NCBI GenBank assembly: GCA_964624395.1
Contig: CAZUWY010000013.1
Span: forward strand, 1-38,537
Origin: UBA1046 sp964624395
GTDB taxonomy: Bacteria; Bacillota; Clostridia; Saccharofermentanales; DTU023
Reading direction: 5' to 3'
DNA length: 38,537 bases
In this document: positions 7,916 through 16,910 of the stretch, piece by piece
Position numbering within the stretch: the first letter of the stretch is position 1
Layout of the letters: every line of letters starts with the position of its first letter
Notes under the pieces: generated by a model
Database searches by the model: none
What the model was told of the DNA's origin: nothing
The model's input: the letters and a program-made list of their open reading frames with translations, nothing else
Position numbers and translations under genes: made by a program

Positions 7916-10900
7916 TATAAGCCCTCCAGGAGGGAGAAGAGATCTAGCTGATCACTTTTAGGCAGATCGCCGAGGCTTTTGGCCTCTAACAGCGCCTGCA
8001 AAACGGCCGGGCCTACCCCCGCTCGCTTGGCCAGATCATCCTGTGTGGAAAAGGCCCTTTCCTCTCTCGCCCTGACAATTTGCTCAGCCTGGGCGGCAGA
8101 CACACCGGGGATGGCCGAAAGAGGCGGCCTGATCTGTTTGGGGGCGGGCGCTGAAAATCTCACCGCGGCCGAATCCTCGAGCGAGAGGGGTAAAAAATCT
8201 ATCCCTCTTTGCTGCATCTCTTCCACCAGTTCAAGAATATAGTAGATTTTTTGCTCTCTGAGATCAAGGCGTCCCTTGCTGCCCAGCTCTCTTCTGTTCT
8301 TTCTCACCTCATTTTCCGGCAGGCACATCAGGCTGCTGTCAAATTCAGCCGCTCTGACGGTGAAATAAGTGGAGTAATAGGCTTCCGGGTAATGGACCTT
8401 AAACCAGGCGATGCGCAGGCTGGAGATGGTATAGGCCACAGCATGGGCCTTGGGGAACATATACTGGATTTTATCGCAGCTCTCGATATACCAATCGGGG
8501 ATACTATAGTTTCTCATCTCTTCTGCCTGCTCAGGCAGAAGGCCCTTGCCCCTTCTCACCCTCTCCATAATGTCAAAGGCCATCTTATCCGGCAGGCCGC
8601 TGTAGATCAGGCGGGTCATGATGCTGTCCCTGCAGCCGATGACATCGTTGATGGTGCAGGTCCCGTCCGAGATCAGCTCCTGGGCGTTGCCGGTCCACAC
8701 CCCCCGACCGTGTGACAGGCCGGAGATCTGGACCAGGTCGTAATAGCTGGTAGGTTTGGTCTGGGCAATCATGCGGCGGGCGGCAAAAGTTCCCATCTCC
8801 GGGATGCCGATTACAGCCGAACCGATGCTGGATTTCTCCATCGGAATGCCCAGGGCATCTGTGCCCTGAAATAAAGACATCACAGCAGGATCGGGGATGG
8901 GGATAGTGTTGACGTCAATGCCGGTAATATCTCCCAGCATCTTCAGCATGGAAGGATCATCATGGCCTAAGATATCCAGCTTTAAGATGGTGTCGTGCAG
9001 GGCGTTAAAGTCAAAATGAGTGGTGATCACACCGGCATCCGCCTTGTCAGCCGGATGCTGGATGGGAGTGAAATCATAGATCTCATATTCCCTCGGTACC
9101 ACAACAATGCCGCCCGGATGCTGGCCGGTGGTCCTTTTGACCCCGGAGATGCCGGCGGCCAGGCGCCTGACTTCGGCTCTTCTCGCAGCCCTCCCCTGCT
9201 CCTCGAAATAGTTTAAGACCATGGCGGTGGAGTTTTTTTCGGCATAGCCGGAAATGGTGCCCGCTCTGAAGGTATAGGCGGCACCAAACATGGTCTCAAT
9301 AAACTTATGGGCTCTGGGCTGGTATTCACCGGAGAAATTTAAATCAATATCCGGCTGCTTATCGCCGTCAAAGCCTAAAAAGGTCTCAAAGGGAATATCT
9401 TGCCCCTCTCTTTTTAGCTTTGTCTGGCAAAGCGGGCAGTTTTTCTCCGGTAGATCGTAGCCCGAGCCGTAGCTGCCGCTGCTGTCAAATTCAGTAAAAT
9501 GGCAGGCCGGACAGACATAATGCGGCGGCAGTGGGTTGACCTCTGTTATACCGCAGAAGGTGGCCACCAAGGAAGAACCGACCGAGCCCCTTGAGCCGAC
9601 AATATAGCCGTCCTGGTTGGATTTTCGCACCAGTTCGCTGGTGATATAGTACATGACGGCAAAGCCGTTATCGATGATGGCATTGAGCTCGCTTTTGACT
9701 CGCCCGGAAACTATTTCCGGGAGCAGATCGTCCCTGCCGTAGATGGCTTTGGCTGCGGCCCAGCTTCTTTGAACCAGCACTTCTTCAGCCTGCTCGACAA
9801 CCGGTGGAAAGGATCCTTGGGGAAAGGGCAGCAGCTTATCTTCAATCTGGTCAGCTATAGCCAGGGGGTTTTTGATCACAATCTTTTCTGCCAGCTCCTC
9901 GCCCAGATAGGAAAACTCAGTTAGCATCTCCTCCGTGGTTTTAAAATAAAGGTCTGCCCCCTCGCCGTTAAGATTAAAGCCCAGATCATGCAAAACAATC
10001 TGGCGCAGGATTTTATCCTCCGGATCCAGATAATGAGCATCGCTGGTGGCACAGACAGGTCTATCTGCCAGTTTGGCCAGCTCTATGACCAGGCGGTTGA
10101 GATTTTTTAGATCTTCCTCATTTCTCAGCGGAAATCTGCCCTCCTGCAAAAGATAGCGATTATTGGTCAGGGGCTGAACTTCCAGATAAGCGTAGGATCT
10201 GGCCAGAGCAAGCAGGTCCTTGTCTTTAATCTTTTCTCGGGCCAGCTGGTAGTCAAAGGAGCTTTGCTGGTAGATATCTAAAAGATGAGAAAATATCTCG
10301 CCCCTGCTGCAGGCCGCCCCTTTAATCAGGCCCTCGCTAAAGTACTCCAGCCAGCTCTGCCTGATCCTGGGCCGGTAGTAAAAATCTTCCAGATGGGCCT
10401 TGGAGACCAGGCGGTAAAGATTATATAGTCCCAGTTGATCAGCAGCCAAAAGGATAAGATGATTGGTCTTTACTTTTTCTTCTCTCAGGGCGGCAAAGCT
10501 TTTTCGCCCAGAGAGCTCAATCAGATCCTTGATACTCTCTTGCCCTGAAGCCTCTAAAAGCTTAATAAAAATTCTCCCTGCCGCCTCAGCCTGGTCTTCA
10601 ATGCTGCCGCTGTAAGCTAGATCTAGATTTAAAAGCTCGAGCAAGTCTGAAATTTTACTTCCCGGCGAAGAAGAGATCTGCGCCTGGGCCAGACGGCCGA
10701 GATCTACGGCGCTGGGGTTGAATTTAAGGCGCTTTTTGGCCTCGGTAAAAGAGAGGCGGCGCAAAAAGGATAAAGATGAAAGAATATCTACTCCAATCAG
10801 GGGCAGATCCTGGCAAAGATTGGCCAGGTCAGCCAGGACAGAAAGCTTTGAGATTTGTTTTGGCTCCTCTTGATCCTTCTGGCTAAAATCAAAGAAATAC

Positions 10901-12294
10901 CTTCTTTCCTCTAAAAAAGATCCCTCTTGAAAGAGATAGTGAATGGCAGAGATCTTTTCGATCTGATCCTCTTTTGGATCAGTACCTGTTGCCTTTAAGG
11001 CTAGGGAAATAAAGCCCTGCTCAAGATCAATTCCCTCCGGCTGCCAGCCCACCGCCAGACCGTCTTTGAGTAAATAGCCCTCCAGGCCGTAGATGATCTT
11101 GATCTTTTGACCTTTCGAGGCCAGGCCTGCGGCAGTTTCAGCTGCTTCCGGAAAGGCCTGTACCACGCCGTGATCAGTGAGCGCAATCGCCTGATGGCCA
11201 AATGCGGCTGCCTTTTCCACCAGATCAGAGACATTGATCAAACCGTCCCTGGCACTCATCTTGCTGTGGATATGAAGTTCAACTCTTTTTTCTGGGGCCT
11301 GATCTGTTCTCATTAAAGGCTTGGTCGCCGGCCTGATCGAGGAGATCTCGAGGATATTCTCATTTAAATAACTGTCTTCTTTTACTTTGCCCTCCAGCAG
11401 GGCGTAGCCGTGGCAGAAGAGATCAGAAAAGGCTGCCTCGTCGTCCAGATTGGCAAAAAGGCGGCAGCCGATCGAATCCTTTTTATCCGTGACGGCAAAG
11501 CGCAGCATCAGGCGGCCGTTTTTGGTAATTATTTTCTCTAAGCCAAAGAGCTCCCCCTCGACTTTCAGCCAGTCCAGATCGCCGCCGATATCTTTGATAG
11601 CTGTTAGAGGGAGATCTTTCTTAAAGGCATTGCCCCAGACACCGTTTTGCCAGCTGCGGCTAAATCTGGGCGCTTCCTTGACCTCTTTTTTGCTGCGCTC
11701 TTTTCTTTGTGTCTTAAGTTTGGAGATGGTCTCAGCTGTCAAGAGGGGCTGTTTTTCTTCCTTTACCTCCGGCGCATTTTTAGCCTGCACCAGCTCTACT
11801 TCCACCGCCAGAGCGGAATATTTTTTCAAGAATCCTTCCAGCCACTGCTGGCTTTGCCCGGGGATATATGCTTTATCTTCAAAGGGCAGCTCCACTTTGA
11901 TCCTGCCCGGCCGATGAATCAGCTTGCTGTCTTGCAGCCAGGAATAGCAAAGCGCATCCTGGTTTTGGCAATGCCTTAAAAGCCAGGGATAGATCTCAGA
12001 GACATAATTTTTCTCCTGAAAGCCGACACAGGTCTGGGCCAGCTTTTGGGCGACGATGACCTCACTGATCTTAAGCCCTTGTTCAATCTCCTTTTCCAGC
12101 TGGATCAAAGACTGAAGATCCGGTTTTGTTGAAAAGAGCAGGTAGATGATCAGGCGGGATTTTTGCGGATAAACCCTCACCTCCTGAACAAGGGCAGGAA
12201 TATTAAAACTGCTGCTGTCTTCGGAAAGATTGGGCAGCAGTCTTGTCAGCCAGGAGGATAAGCGGCGGTCAGTCATCACTTCTTTTCCTGCCAT
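7915..12294 (-). CDS. polC: DNA polymerase III alpha subunit, PolC type, with a degenerate proofreading exonuclease
   Basis: 1459 residues: the main replicative polymerase of low-GC Gram-positives. Order: N-terminal domain, OB fold (about 240-325), PHP part 1 (337-410), exonuclease-like insert (427-585), PHP part 2 (605-770), then polymerase with a CPAC/CPLC zinc site (928-956), PDIDLNFSGE (981-990) and TTGQHPGG. A C-terminal helix-hairpin-helix and LDLFSLLEGL, a possible clamp-binding end, close the protein. The polymerase aspartates are intact. In the insert, where PolC normally has FDVETTGL, this protein has LALKATGT. The other exonuclease carboxylates and the histidine are also not conserved, so the domain looks inactive. 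The numbering uses the ATG at 12294. The ATG at 12276, with AGGA nine bases upstream and a TGATG overlap with ispG, is a good alternative start. Confidence 0.95.
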   Translation of the reverse strand: MAGKEVMTDRRLSSWLTRLLPNLSEDSSSFNIPALVQEVRVYPQKSRLIIYLLFSTKPDLQSLIQLEKEIEQGLKISEVIVAQKLAQTCVGFQEKNYVSEIYPWLLRHCQNQDALCYSWLQDSKLIHRPGRIKVELPFEDKAYIPGQSQQWLEGFLKKYSALAVEVELVQAKNAPEVKEEKQPLLTAETISKLKTQRKERSKKEVKEAPRFSRSWQNGVWGNAFKKDLPLTAIKDIGGDLDWLKVEGELFGLEKIITKNGRLMLRFAVTDKKDSIGCRLFANLDDEAAFSDLFCHGYALLEGKVKEDSYLNENILEISSIRPATKPLMRTDQAPEKRVELHIHSKMSARDGLINVSDLVEKAAAFGHQAIALTDHGVVQAFPEAAETAAGLASKGQKIKIIYGLEGYLLKDGLAVGWQPEGIDLEQGFISLALKATGTDPKEDQIEKISAIHYLFQEGSFLEERRYFFDFSQKDQEEPKQISKLSVLADLANLCQDLPLIGVDILSSLSFLRRLSFTEAKKRLKFNPSAVDLGRLAQAQISSSPGSKISDLLELLNLDLAYSGSIEDQAEAAGRIFIKLLEASGQESIKDLIELSGRKSFAALREEKVKTNHLILLAADQLGLYNLYRLVSKAHLEDFYYRPRIRQSWLEYFSEGLIKGAACSRGEIFSHLLDIYQQSSFDYQLAREKIKDKDLLALARSYAYLEVQPLTNNRYLLQEGRFPLRNEEDLKNLNRLVIELAKLADRPVCATSDAHYLDPEDKILRQIVLHDLGFNLNGEGADLYFKTTEEMLTEFSYLGEELAEKIVIKNPLAIADQIEDKLLPFPQGSFPPVVEQAEEVLVQRSWAAAKAIYGRDDLLPEIVSGRVKSELNAIIDNGFAVMYYITSELVRKSNQDGYIVGSRGSVGSSLVATFCGITEVNPLPPHYVCPACHFTEFDSSGSYGSGYDLPEKNCPLCQTKLKREGQDIPFETFLGFDGDKQPDIDLNFSGEYQPRAHKFIETMFGAAYTFRAGTISGYAEKNSTAMVLNYFEEQGRAARRAEVRRLAAGISGVKRTTGQHPGGIVVVPREYEIYDFTPIQHPADKADAGVITTHFDFNALHDTILKLDILGHDDPSMLKMLGDITGIDVNTIPIPDPAVMSLFQGTDALGIPMEKSSIGSAVIGIPEMGTFAARRMIAQTKPTSYYDLVQISGLSHGRGVWTGNAQELISDGTCTINDVIGCRDSIMTRLIYSGLPDKMAFDIMERVRRGKGLLPEQAEEMRNYSIPDWYIESCDKIQYMFPKAHAVAYTISSLRIAWFKVHYPEAYYSTYFTVRAAEFDSSLMCLPENEVRKNRRELGSKGRLDLREQKIYYILELVEEMQQRGIDFLPLSLEDSAAVRFSAPAPKQIRPPLSAIPGVSAAQAEQIVRAREERAFSTQDDLAKRAGVGPAVLQALLEAKSLGDLPKSDQLDLFSLLEGL

Positions 12295-13346
12295 TCCTTT
12301 TCCAGCTTAGAAATCTCCAAAAACAGTTCCTCAACGGCCATCTCTTCTTTCACTTTGCGCACGATCTCACCCTTTTTAAACAAAAGAAAACTGCCTCTTC
12401 CTCCGGCCAGGCCGATATCTGCCTCCTTGGCCTCGCCCGGCCCGTTGACCACGCAGCCCATGACGGCAACCTTTAAGGGGATCGATACCTTTTTAAGCCG
12501 CTCTTCCACCTCCTGGGCCAGGCCCAAAAGATCTACCTCTGTACGCCCGCAGCTGGGGCAGCTGATCAAAAGCGCACCTTTGTCTCTTAGCTGCAGGGAT
12601 CTTAAAATAGCATAGGCGGCTTTGATCTCCTCAACCGGATCGGCGGTCAAAGAGACACGGATGGTATCGCCGATACCCTCGGCCAGTAAAGTGCCGATCC
12701 CCACTGCCGAGCGAATTGTCCCCTCCCAGATGGTACCAGCCTCGGTCACCCCCAGATGGAGTGGGAAGGAGCTGTTTTCCGACAAGAGCCGATAACTTTT
12801 GATCATCAGCAAAGGATCAGAGGCTTTAACAGAAAGGCAGATATCTTCAAAGCCTGTCTCAGTCAATTCCCTGGCTGCCGCCAGAGCGGAATAGACCATG
12901 GCCTCCTCATTAATGCCGCCAAACTCTAAGATAACATCTTCTGCCAGCGAGCCGGCATTAACCCCTACCCTGATCGGGATCCTTCTTTGCCGGGCGGCTT
13001 TGGAGATCAAGGGCAGGCCTTCGGGATCGCGCAGATTGCCCGGATTGATCCTGAGGCCGTTGACGCCGTTTTTAATCGCCATCAGGGCGAGACGGTAATC
13101 AAAGTGAATGTCGGCCACTATCGGTAGAGAGCTTGCCAGGCAGATATCCTTGAGGGCACTGGCGGCCGTGGCATCCGGCACTGCAAGTCTGGTCAGTTCG
13201 CAGCCGGCTGCAGCCAGCTCTTCTATCTGGGCCAGGGTTTCTTTGACATCTCTGGTGTCGCTGGTATTCATCGACTGGACCGCAATCGGGGCATCTCCCC
13301 CGATTTTCACGCCGCCCACCTGAATTTGTCTGGTCATCTTTCTCAT
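12276..13346 (-). CDS. ispG: 4-hydroxy-3-methylbut-2-enyl diphosphate synthase (flavodoxin-type IspG)
   Basis: 356 residues. This is the penultimate enzyme of the MEP isoprenoid pathway, reducing MEcPP to HMBPP with a 4Fe-4S cluster. The N-terminus reads GGDAPIAVQSMNTSDTRD. The cluster ligands are in CPSCGRTEVDL and MGCVVNGPGEA. The protein is the compact bacterial form without the plant insert. It begins three bases after the rseP stop, with no clear Shine-Dalgarno. An ATG three codons later (13337) could also be the start. The dxr gene in the same block and ispH across the scaffold gap provide two further pathway steps. Confidence 0.95.
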   Translation of the reverse strand: MRKMTRQIQVGGVKIGGDAPIAVQSMNTSDTRDVKETLAQIEELAAAGCELTRLAVPDATAASALKDICLASSLPIVADIHFDYRLALMAIKNGVNGLRINPGNLRDPEGLPLISKAARQRRIPIRVGVNAGSLAEDVILEFGGINEEAMVYSALAAARELTETGFEDICLSVKASDPLLMIKSYRLLSENSSFPLHLGVTEAGTIWEGTIRSAVGIGTLLAEGIGDTIRVSLTADPVEEIKAAYAILRSLQLRDKGALLISCPSCGRTEVDLLGLAQEVEERLKKVSIPLKVAVMGCVVNGPGEAKEADIGLAGGRGSFLLFKKGEIVRKVKEEMAVEELFLEISKLEKEWQEKK

Positions 13347-13349
13347 CTG

Positions 13350-14675
13350 CTAAAACCCAAATAATCTGCTCAAGTCGGCAAAGAGCACCAGGACCACCAG
13401 AACCAGCACAATGGCCAGGCCGATATAGCTGATGGCATGCTTTATTTTCAGGGGCAGATCTCTTCTCATGCTGCCCTCTATGCCCAGCACCACCAGATGA
13501 TTGCCGTCAAAGGGTGGGATGGGGAGCAGATTAGTCATGCCGATGGCCACAGACAAAAGTCCCAGATACATCAAAAGCTGCTGCAGCTTCAGAGAGAAGG
13601 GCTGCTCTTGCTTGACCACATCGCCGACCATGCTGACAATGCCGATCGGACCGGCCACACTTTCTTGCATGGTGAGCTTGCCTTGAAAGAGCATTTTCAG
13701 CCCGCTGCCGGTGGCCTTGATCACCGACCAGGGGTAGTAAAGGGAGTTTTCTAATACAGCGGGAAAACTCTTGTCCAAGGTCAGGATCAGGCCTAAATCC
13801 TTATAGACATCAAGCTCAGTCGGCATTGTCTCAACCAGCAGGCGCTTGCCCTCGCGGATAATATCTACCTCTAAAGCAGCCTCACCGGATCCAGCAATAT
13901 GCTGGCGGATCTTTTCTCCCTCGGCATAGGGAATACTGTCGATCGTGAGCACGATATCCTTGACCATTAAAACAGGTGAACCCCGGTTTGAACCGGGATC
14001 AACAGAGACTATTTCATAGCTGCCATCAGTTTTTTCCGCGGCCACTATCCCCACCATGCGTCTGGTCTCAAGGATTTCAGGCTGCATCTGCAGTATTTTC
14101 TCCTCACCTTTCTTGGTCTTGATCGCCAAAGAAATGTCCTGATCATTTTGCTGGGAAAACATGGCCATGGAATAGTCAAGATCGGTGCGAATTCTTTGCC
14201 CGTTGATGCTGAGAAGCTCATCTCCGTTTTCGATGCCATAGCTTTGTGCCAGACTGTTTTGGGGCGGATTTTGTAGATCCGATCTGATTGTCCCCGTCCA
14301 GGAGAATAAAACTAAAAAGACTAAAATGGCGGTCAGAAGATTGACCACAGGCCCCATGACAATCACCAGGGCTCTGGCCCAGCGCGGCCTGTTTTGAAAG
14401 AGGCCGGGATCATCTTTTGCATAGCCATGCTCACCTGTCTGGCCTTCTAAAGCCTCGGCCTCACCGGCAAAGCTGACAGATGCACCGATGGGAAAGGCCT
14501 TGATATTGTATCTGGTATTATTTTTTACCCGTTCAAACAAGACCGGGCCCATGAAAAGAGAAAACTGCTCGATCTTAAAACCCAGCAGCCGCCCGGTGAT
14601 AAAATGCCCCAGCTCGTGCAATATCATAATAATGCTGATCAGGATCAAGCCTGTCAGGATACCTAAAACTGTCAT
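13350..14675 (-). CDS. rseP: Site-2 intramembrane metalloprotease RseP/RasP
   Basis: 441 residues. This membrane zinc protease cleaves regulatory proteins such as anti-sigma factors and leftover signal peptides within the bilayer. The zinc motif HELGH (20-24) lies in the first membrane helix. A second helix follows at about 100-125 (VVNLLTAILVFLVLF). A PDZ region with GDELLSINGQR follows, and then the NLLPIPPFDGNHLV motif with the third zinc ligand. A terminal helix ends the protein. GGAGAA lies five bases before the ATG. A 51-base gap separates it from dxr; the dxr-rseP-ispG order is usual in Clostridia. Confidence 0.93.
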   Translation of the reverse strand: MTVLGILTGLILISIIMILHELGHFITGRLLGFKIEQFSLFMGPVLFERVKNNTRYNIKAFPIGASVSFAGEAEALEGQTGEHGYAKDDPGLFQNRPRWARALVIVMGPVVNLLTAILVFLVLFSWTGTIRSDLQNPPQNSLAQSYGIENGDELLSINGQRIRTDLDYSMAMFSQQNDQDISLAIKTKKGEEKILQMQPEILETRRMVGIVAAEKTDGSYEIVSVDPGSNRGSPVLMVKDIVLTIDSIPYAEGEKIRQHIAGSGEAALEVDIIREGKRLLVETMPTELDVYKDLGLILTLDKSFPAVLENSLYYPWSVIKATGSGLKMLFQGKLTMQESVAGPIGIVSMVGDVVKQEQPFSLKLQQLLMYLGLLSVAIGMTNLLPIPPFDGNHLVVLGIEGSMRRDLPLKIKHAISYIGLAIVLVLVVLVLFADLSRLFGF

Positions 14676-14726
14676 TTAATTTCTCCAAAATAAATTTTGC
14701 TTCTATTTGTATCTACTAGTATATAA

Positions 14727-15905
14727 TCAATATCTTCTTTTGATCCGTTCAATTGTATCATTATGGACAGCTGCTAAGATCTCGTAATCAATTTGTATAA
14801 AATTATCTCTGCTGGCCGCCAAGGCTTCCTCCACCAGAGTGAAAATCTCTCTAAAGGCAATCTTTTTCTCCAGAAACAAAGCTACCGCTGCCTCGTTGGC
14901 GGCATTTAAGATGCAAGGCGCCAGGCCTCCTGCTAAAAAGGCTTCCCTGGCCAGGCGCAGGGAGGGAAAGAGCTCTTCATCGGGTGGTTCAAAGCTTAAA
15001 AGTGCTGCCCTTTGGTCAAAGGGGTTAAAGGGCTCATAGTAAGAGGCGGCAGGTCTTTTTGGCCAGGTCAAAGCCAGGCGGATGGGTATTTTCATATCGG
15101 GAAAGCCCAGCTGAGCCAATACTGAGCCGTCTTCCAGCTCAACTAAGGAATGGACAATGCTCTGGGGATGGACCACCACTTTTATTTTTTCGGGGGTACA
15201 AGAAAACAGATGGCAGGCCTCGATGATCTCCAGACCCTTGTTCATCATGCTGGCTGAATCAATGCTGATCTTGGCGCCCATCTCCCAGGTGGGATGCTTT
15301 AAGGCCTGGGCAGGCGTTATATTTTCCAGCTGCCCTTTATTAAAGCCTAAAAAAGGTCCGCCCGAGGCGGTGAGAAAAATCTTCTTAAATCTTTCTTCAT
15401 CAGCAGCCATCAGGCACTGCCAGATAGCGGAATGCTCACTGTCCACCGGGATCAGTTTGGCCTTCTTTTTTCGGGCCAATTCCATCACCAAAGAGCCCCC
15501 GGCTACCAGTGTTTCCTTGTTGGCTAGAGCAATATCCGTGCCGGCCTCTAAGGCGGCCAGCACAGGCCGAAGGCCAGAAAAACCCACTATAGCCGCCATA
15601 ACCAAGTCAAGTCCTGGCCGGGTGGCGGCAGCAATTAAGCCTTCTTGTCCGCTGATGATCTCGGGCTGATCTTTTTTTAAGAGGCCTTTAGCACTCAAAA
15701 TCCTGCTAAGATCTAAAGCCGCCTCATCATCATGGACGCTGACCACTTCTGGTGAAAACTCTATAATCTGCTCAGCCAAAAGGCCGACATTTTTTTTACA
15801 GCTCAAAGATAGGACAGAAAGCTTTAGCTCTCTTGCTACTGCCAGAGTCTGCCTGCCAATCGAGCCGGTTGATCCCAAGATGGCAATCTTTTTCAAATCA
15901 GACAC
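14727..15905 (-). CDS. dxr: 1-deoxy-D-xylulose 5-phosphate reductoisomerase
   Basis: About 392 residues, normal length. It converts DXP to MEP with NADPH and a divalent metal, the committed step of the MEP pathway. Seen are the dinucleotide-binding ILGSTGSIGRQ, NKETLVAGG, and the metal and substrate segment DSEHSAIWQC. ASGGPFLG and the catalytic-loop MNKGLEIIEACHLF follow. No ATG is available near the start. GTG at 15905, overlapping the end of cdsA by 8 bases, is taken; the TTG just before it and another TTG a few codons downstream are alternatives. The ribosome site is weak, so translation probably depends on coupling to cdsA. Confidence 0.94.
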   Translation of the reverse strand: MSDLKKIAILGSTGSIGRQTLAVARELKLSVLSLSCKKNVGLLAEQIIEFSPEVVSVHDDEAALDLSRILSAKGLLKKDQPEIISGQEGLIAAATRPGLDLVMAAIVGFSGLRPVLAALEAGTDIALANKETLVAGGSLVMELARKKKAKLIPVDSEHSAIWQCLMAADEERFKKIFLTASGGPFLGFNKGQLENITPAQALKHPTWEMGAKISIDSASMMNKGLEIIEACHLFSCTPEKIKVVVHPQSIVHSLVELEDGSVLAQLGFPDMKIPIRLALTWPKRPAASYYEPFNPFDQRAALLSFEPPDEELFPSLRLAREAFLAGGLAPCILNAANEAAVALFLEKKIAFREIFTLVEEALAASRDNFIQIDYEILAAVHNDTIERIKRRY

Positions 15906-16893
15906 CAAAATATAAAAGAGCCAAAAGCAAAGTCAGCGGCAAGGAAAAGAAGATGCTGTCAAAGCGATCCAGCACACCGCCGTGACCGGGCAGGATATGG
16001 CCAAAATCCTTGACATTGGCAAAGCGCTTTAAGGCTGAGGCGAAAAGATCTCCCAGTTGAGAAAAGGCCCCGAGTAAAAGGCCAAACAAGATCGCATAGG
16101 CCAAAAGAATTGTGGCGCTGGGTGAAGCCACCGCTTCTCCCTTGGGGGCCAAAACCAGCGGCAGCCAGATCATCATGCCTAAAACAGGGCCTAAAAGCCC
16201 GCCTAAGGCCCCCTCCAATGTCTTGTTGGGGCTGATATGGGGCAAGATCTTATGGCTGCCAAAAGATGAGCCGACAAAATAGGCGGTGGTGTCGGAGATC
16301 CAGGGCACGGCCAGGGCGGTTATGAGCCAGTACCAGCCGGCTGGCAGAGTATAAAGGATTAAAACCCCGCAGAGGAGAGGGAAAGAAACATAAAGAATAC
16401 CCAGAGCTGAAATCAAAGAACCTGGTAGAGATTCTATACCAGATCTTAACAAGGGAATGATGATCGCCAGGCTAATAAGCAAAGACAAAAAGAGAATCGG
16501 TAAGACCATAGCAATGCCTGTCCAGCCGGCCGACCAGATCAGGTATTCCTTCTTGCCAAAGCCCAGTTTAATCAGGGGGGTAAAAACAGTGATCAGGGCA
16601 CAGAGCGGTACAACCCATGGTTTATGGGCATAGCCGCTCATCCTCATGGCCGAGCTGAATTCGGAGCCGCCCAGCACTGCCACCAGGGAAAAGAGAATCA
16701 GGATCAGCCAGGGCACCCAGAAACCCGGGATCAAAAAAACGGCCATGACCAGGGCAAAGATCAGACCGGTCAGCACCCGCTGCTGTAAATTCACCGGCTG
16801 GCGCACAATAAAGGGTTCATACTGACCGCTGTTTTGCTGGTCTTGTTCAGTTATTCTTTTAATCTGGCCTGTAGTTTCTAAAGGTTTTTTCAT
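15898..16893 (-). CDS. cdsA: Phosphatidate cytidylyltransferase (CDP-diglyceride synthase)
   Basis: 331 residues. This membrane enzyme makes CDP-diacylglycerol from phosphatidate and CTP. The family signature is seen near the C-terminus: SDTTAYFVGSSFG, ISPNKTLEGALGG, LGDLFASALKR and the HILPGHGGVLDRFDS string. About seven to eight hydrophobic helices precede and surround these. A charged, non-hydrophobic N-terminal extension of roughly 40 residues precedes the first helix and is longer than usual. The ATG follows GGGGAG almost without a spacer. The gene lies between uppS and dxr, the common arrangement. Confidence 0.94.
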   Translation of the reverse strand: MKKPLETTGQIKRITEQDQQNSGQYEPFIVRQPVNLQQRVLTGLIFALVMAVFLIPGFWVPWLILILFSLVAVLGGSEFSSAMRMSGYAHKPWVVPLCALITVFTPLIKLGFGKKEYLIWSAGWTGIAMVLPILFLSLLISLAIIIPLLRSGIESLPGSLISALGILYVSFPLLCGVLILYTLPAGWYWLITALAVPWISDTTAYFVGSSFGSHKILPHISPNKTLEGALGGLLGPVLGMMIWLPLVLAPKGEAVASPSATILLAYAILFGLLLGAFSQLGDLFASALKRFANVKDFGHILPGHGGVLDRFDSIFFSLPLTLLLALLYFGV

Positions 16894-16910
16894 CTCCCCT
16901 GTTGACCTCT

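Noticed and set aside
13350..14675. Duplication of the site-2 protease (a second M50 gene at 28322-29053).
   Set aside because: The two belong to different M50 subgroups, one PDZ-containing RseP and one short PDZ-less type, each in its usual gene neighbourhood. This is not a recent duplication.
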